From Flavipsychrobacter stenotrophus (GTDB lineage: Bacteria > Bacteroidota > Bacteroidia > Chitinophagales > Chitinophagaceae), in NCBI RefSeq assembly GCF_002954265.1, contig NZ_PPSL01000002.1, positions 1,079,575-1,143,574 of the forward strand: a DNA stretch of 64,000 nucleotides, given 5' to 3'. The notes beneath the pieces are model-generated. The model saw nothing but the letters and a program-made list of their open reading frames with translations, searched no databases and had not been told where the DNA came from. Below, one piece after another: positions 63,758 through 64,000 of this stretch; position 1 is the first letter of the stretch; each line of letters begins with the position of its first letter. Both the position numbers and the translations under genes were made by a program.

Positions 63758-64000
63758 CTATAAAATGAAAACTCTATCTATATCACAAAAGGCAAAAAGA
63801 AGCGGGGCATAGCGAGGGCATATTCGGGTTGCCCCACAACCATAATCCAATGACAGCAAGCAAAAAAGAGGCGTGTCATCCTATGTTTGCAATAGCAAGT
63901 AAATAGAGATAATTTAGGTATTGAATCATTGCAGAAGAAAAGGGGTAAAGAACAAGACTGAGGTTTGTCATTGGGCATTAAGCCTGTTCGCAATGCTAGT
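63758..64000. other. No gene seen at right edge
   Basis: A 243-base stretch after the terminase gene with no supported ORF or hairpin. A portal gene would be expected next on the plus strand, so it may lie beyond the window. Confidence 0.4.

Overview
The window reads as chromosomal DNA of a member of the Bacteroidetes, most likely Chitinophagaceae or a close relative. The grounds are: six large secreted proteins ending in the type IX secretion (T9SS) C-terminal domain (YPNP... ending in a lysine- or arginine-containing strand); promoters with the Bacteroidetes TAnnTTTG box; DUF4199, DUF3857 and DUF2586-type proteins; and a carbamoyl-phosphate synthase large chain without its regulatory domain. 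The genus call is inference. I saw no tRNA, rRNA or CRISPR array.

Region 1 (1-36.2 kb) is ordinary chromosome. It holds a glycosyltransferase, a dihydroorotase-like protein with lost metal ligands, an exported MsrB, and two DUF3857/transglutaminase-type proteins. A polyamine-type cluster follows on the minus strand (speD, DUF4178, a small ORF, speE, a Tat-type FAD oxidoreductase and a membrane protein); its speE is broken by an internal deletion. Next are a MazEF-like pair whose toxin has a nonsense codon, an M3 peptidase lipoprotein, a block of T9SS cargo proteins, a photolyase with a thioesterase, carB, and the divergent mreBCD genes.

Region 2 (36.2-49.4 kb, minus strand) is a contractile-tailed phage structural module. 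In transcription order it encodes prohead protease, major capsid protein, a membrane/coiled-coil protein, a CHAP endolysin, sheath, tube, tail assembly chaperone with a likely -1 frameshift product, tape measure, a DUF6046-type protein (frameshifted near its end), hub, spike, gp25-type wedge, LysM/gpX-like protein, baseplate J, tail protein I and a fibre-like protein. It ends exactly on the stop codon of mreD.

Region 3 (49.9-60.7 kb, minus strand) holds two giant paralogous T9SS proteins with NHL propellers and tandem Ig-like repeats. Each has the same two-site activator-like motif at the same spacing from a -7 box. Region 4 (61.1-63.8 kb, plus strand) holds the terminase small and large subunits.

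The most striking feature is that the two phage operons, pointing away from each other and about 11.5 kb apart, carry the same promoter module: a TTATCCACA box, 11 bp, a 51-bp near-palindrome, 33 bp, then CACCTTTG. The phage head/tail genes and the packaging genes therefore look co-controlled while flanking two secreted giants. No integrase, repressor or portal gene is visible in the window, so whether this is a prophage, a remnant or a domesticated particle system is open.
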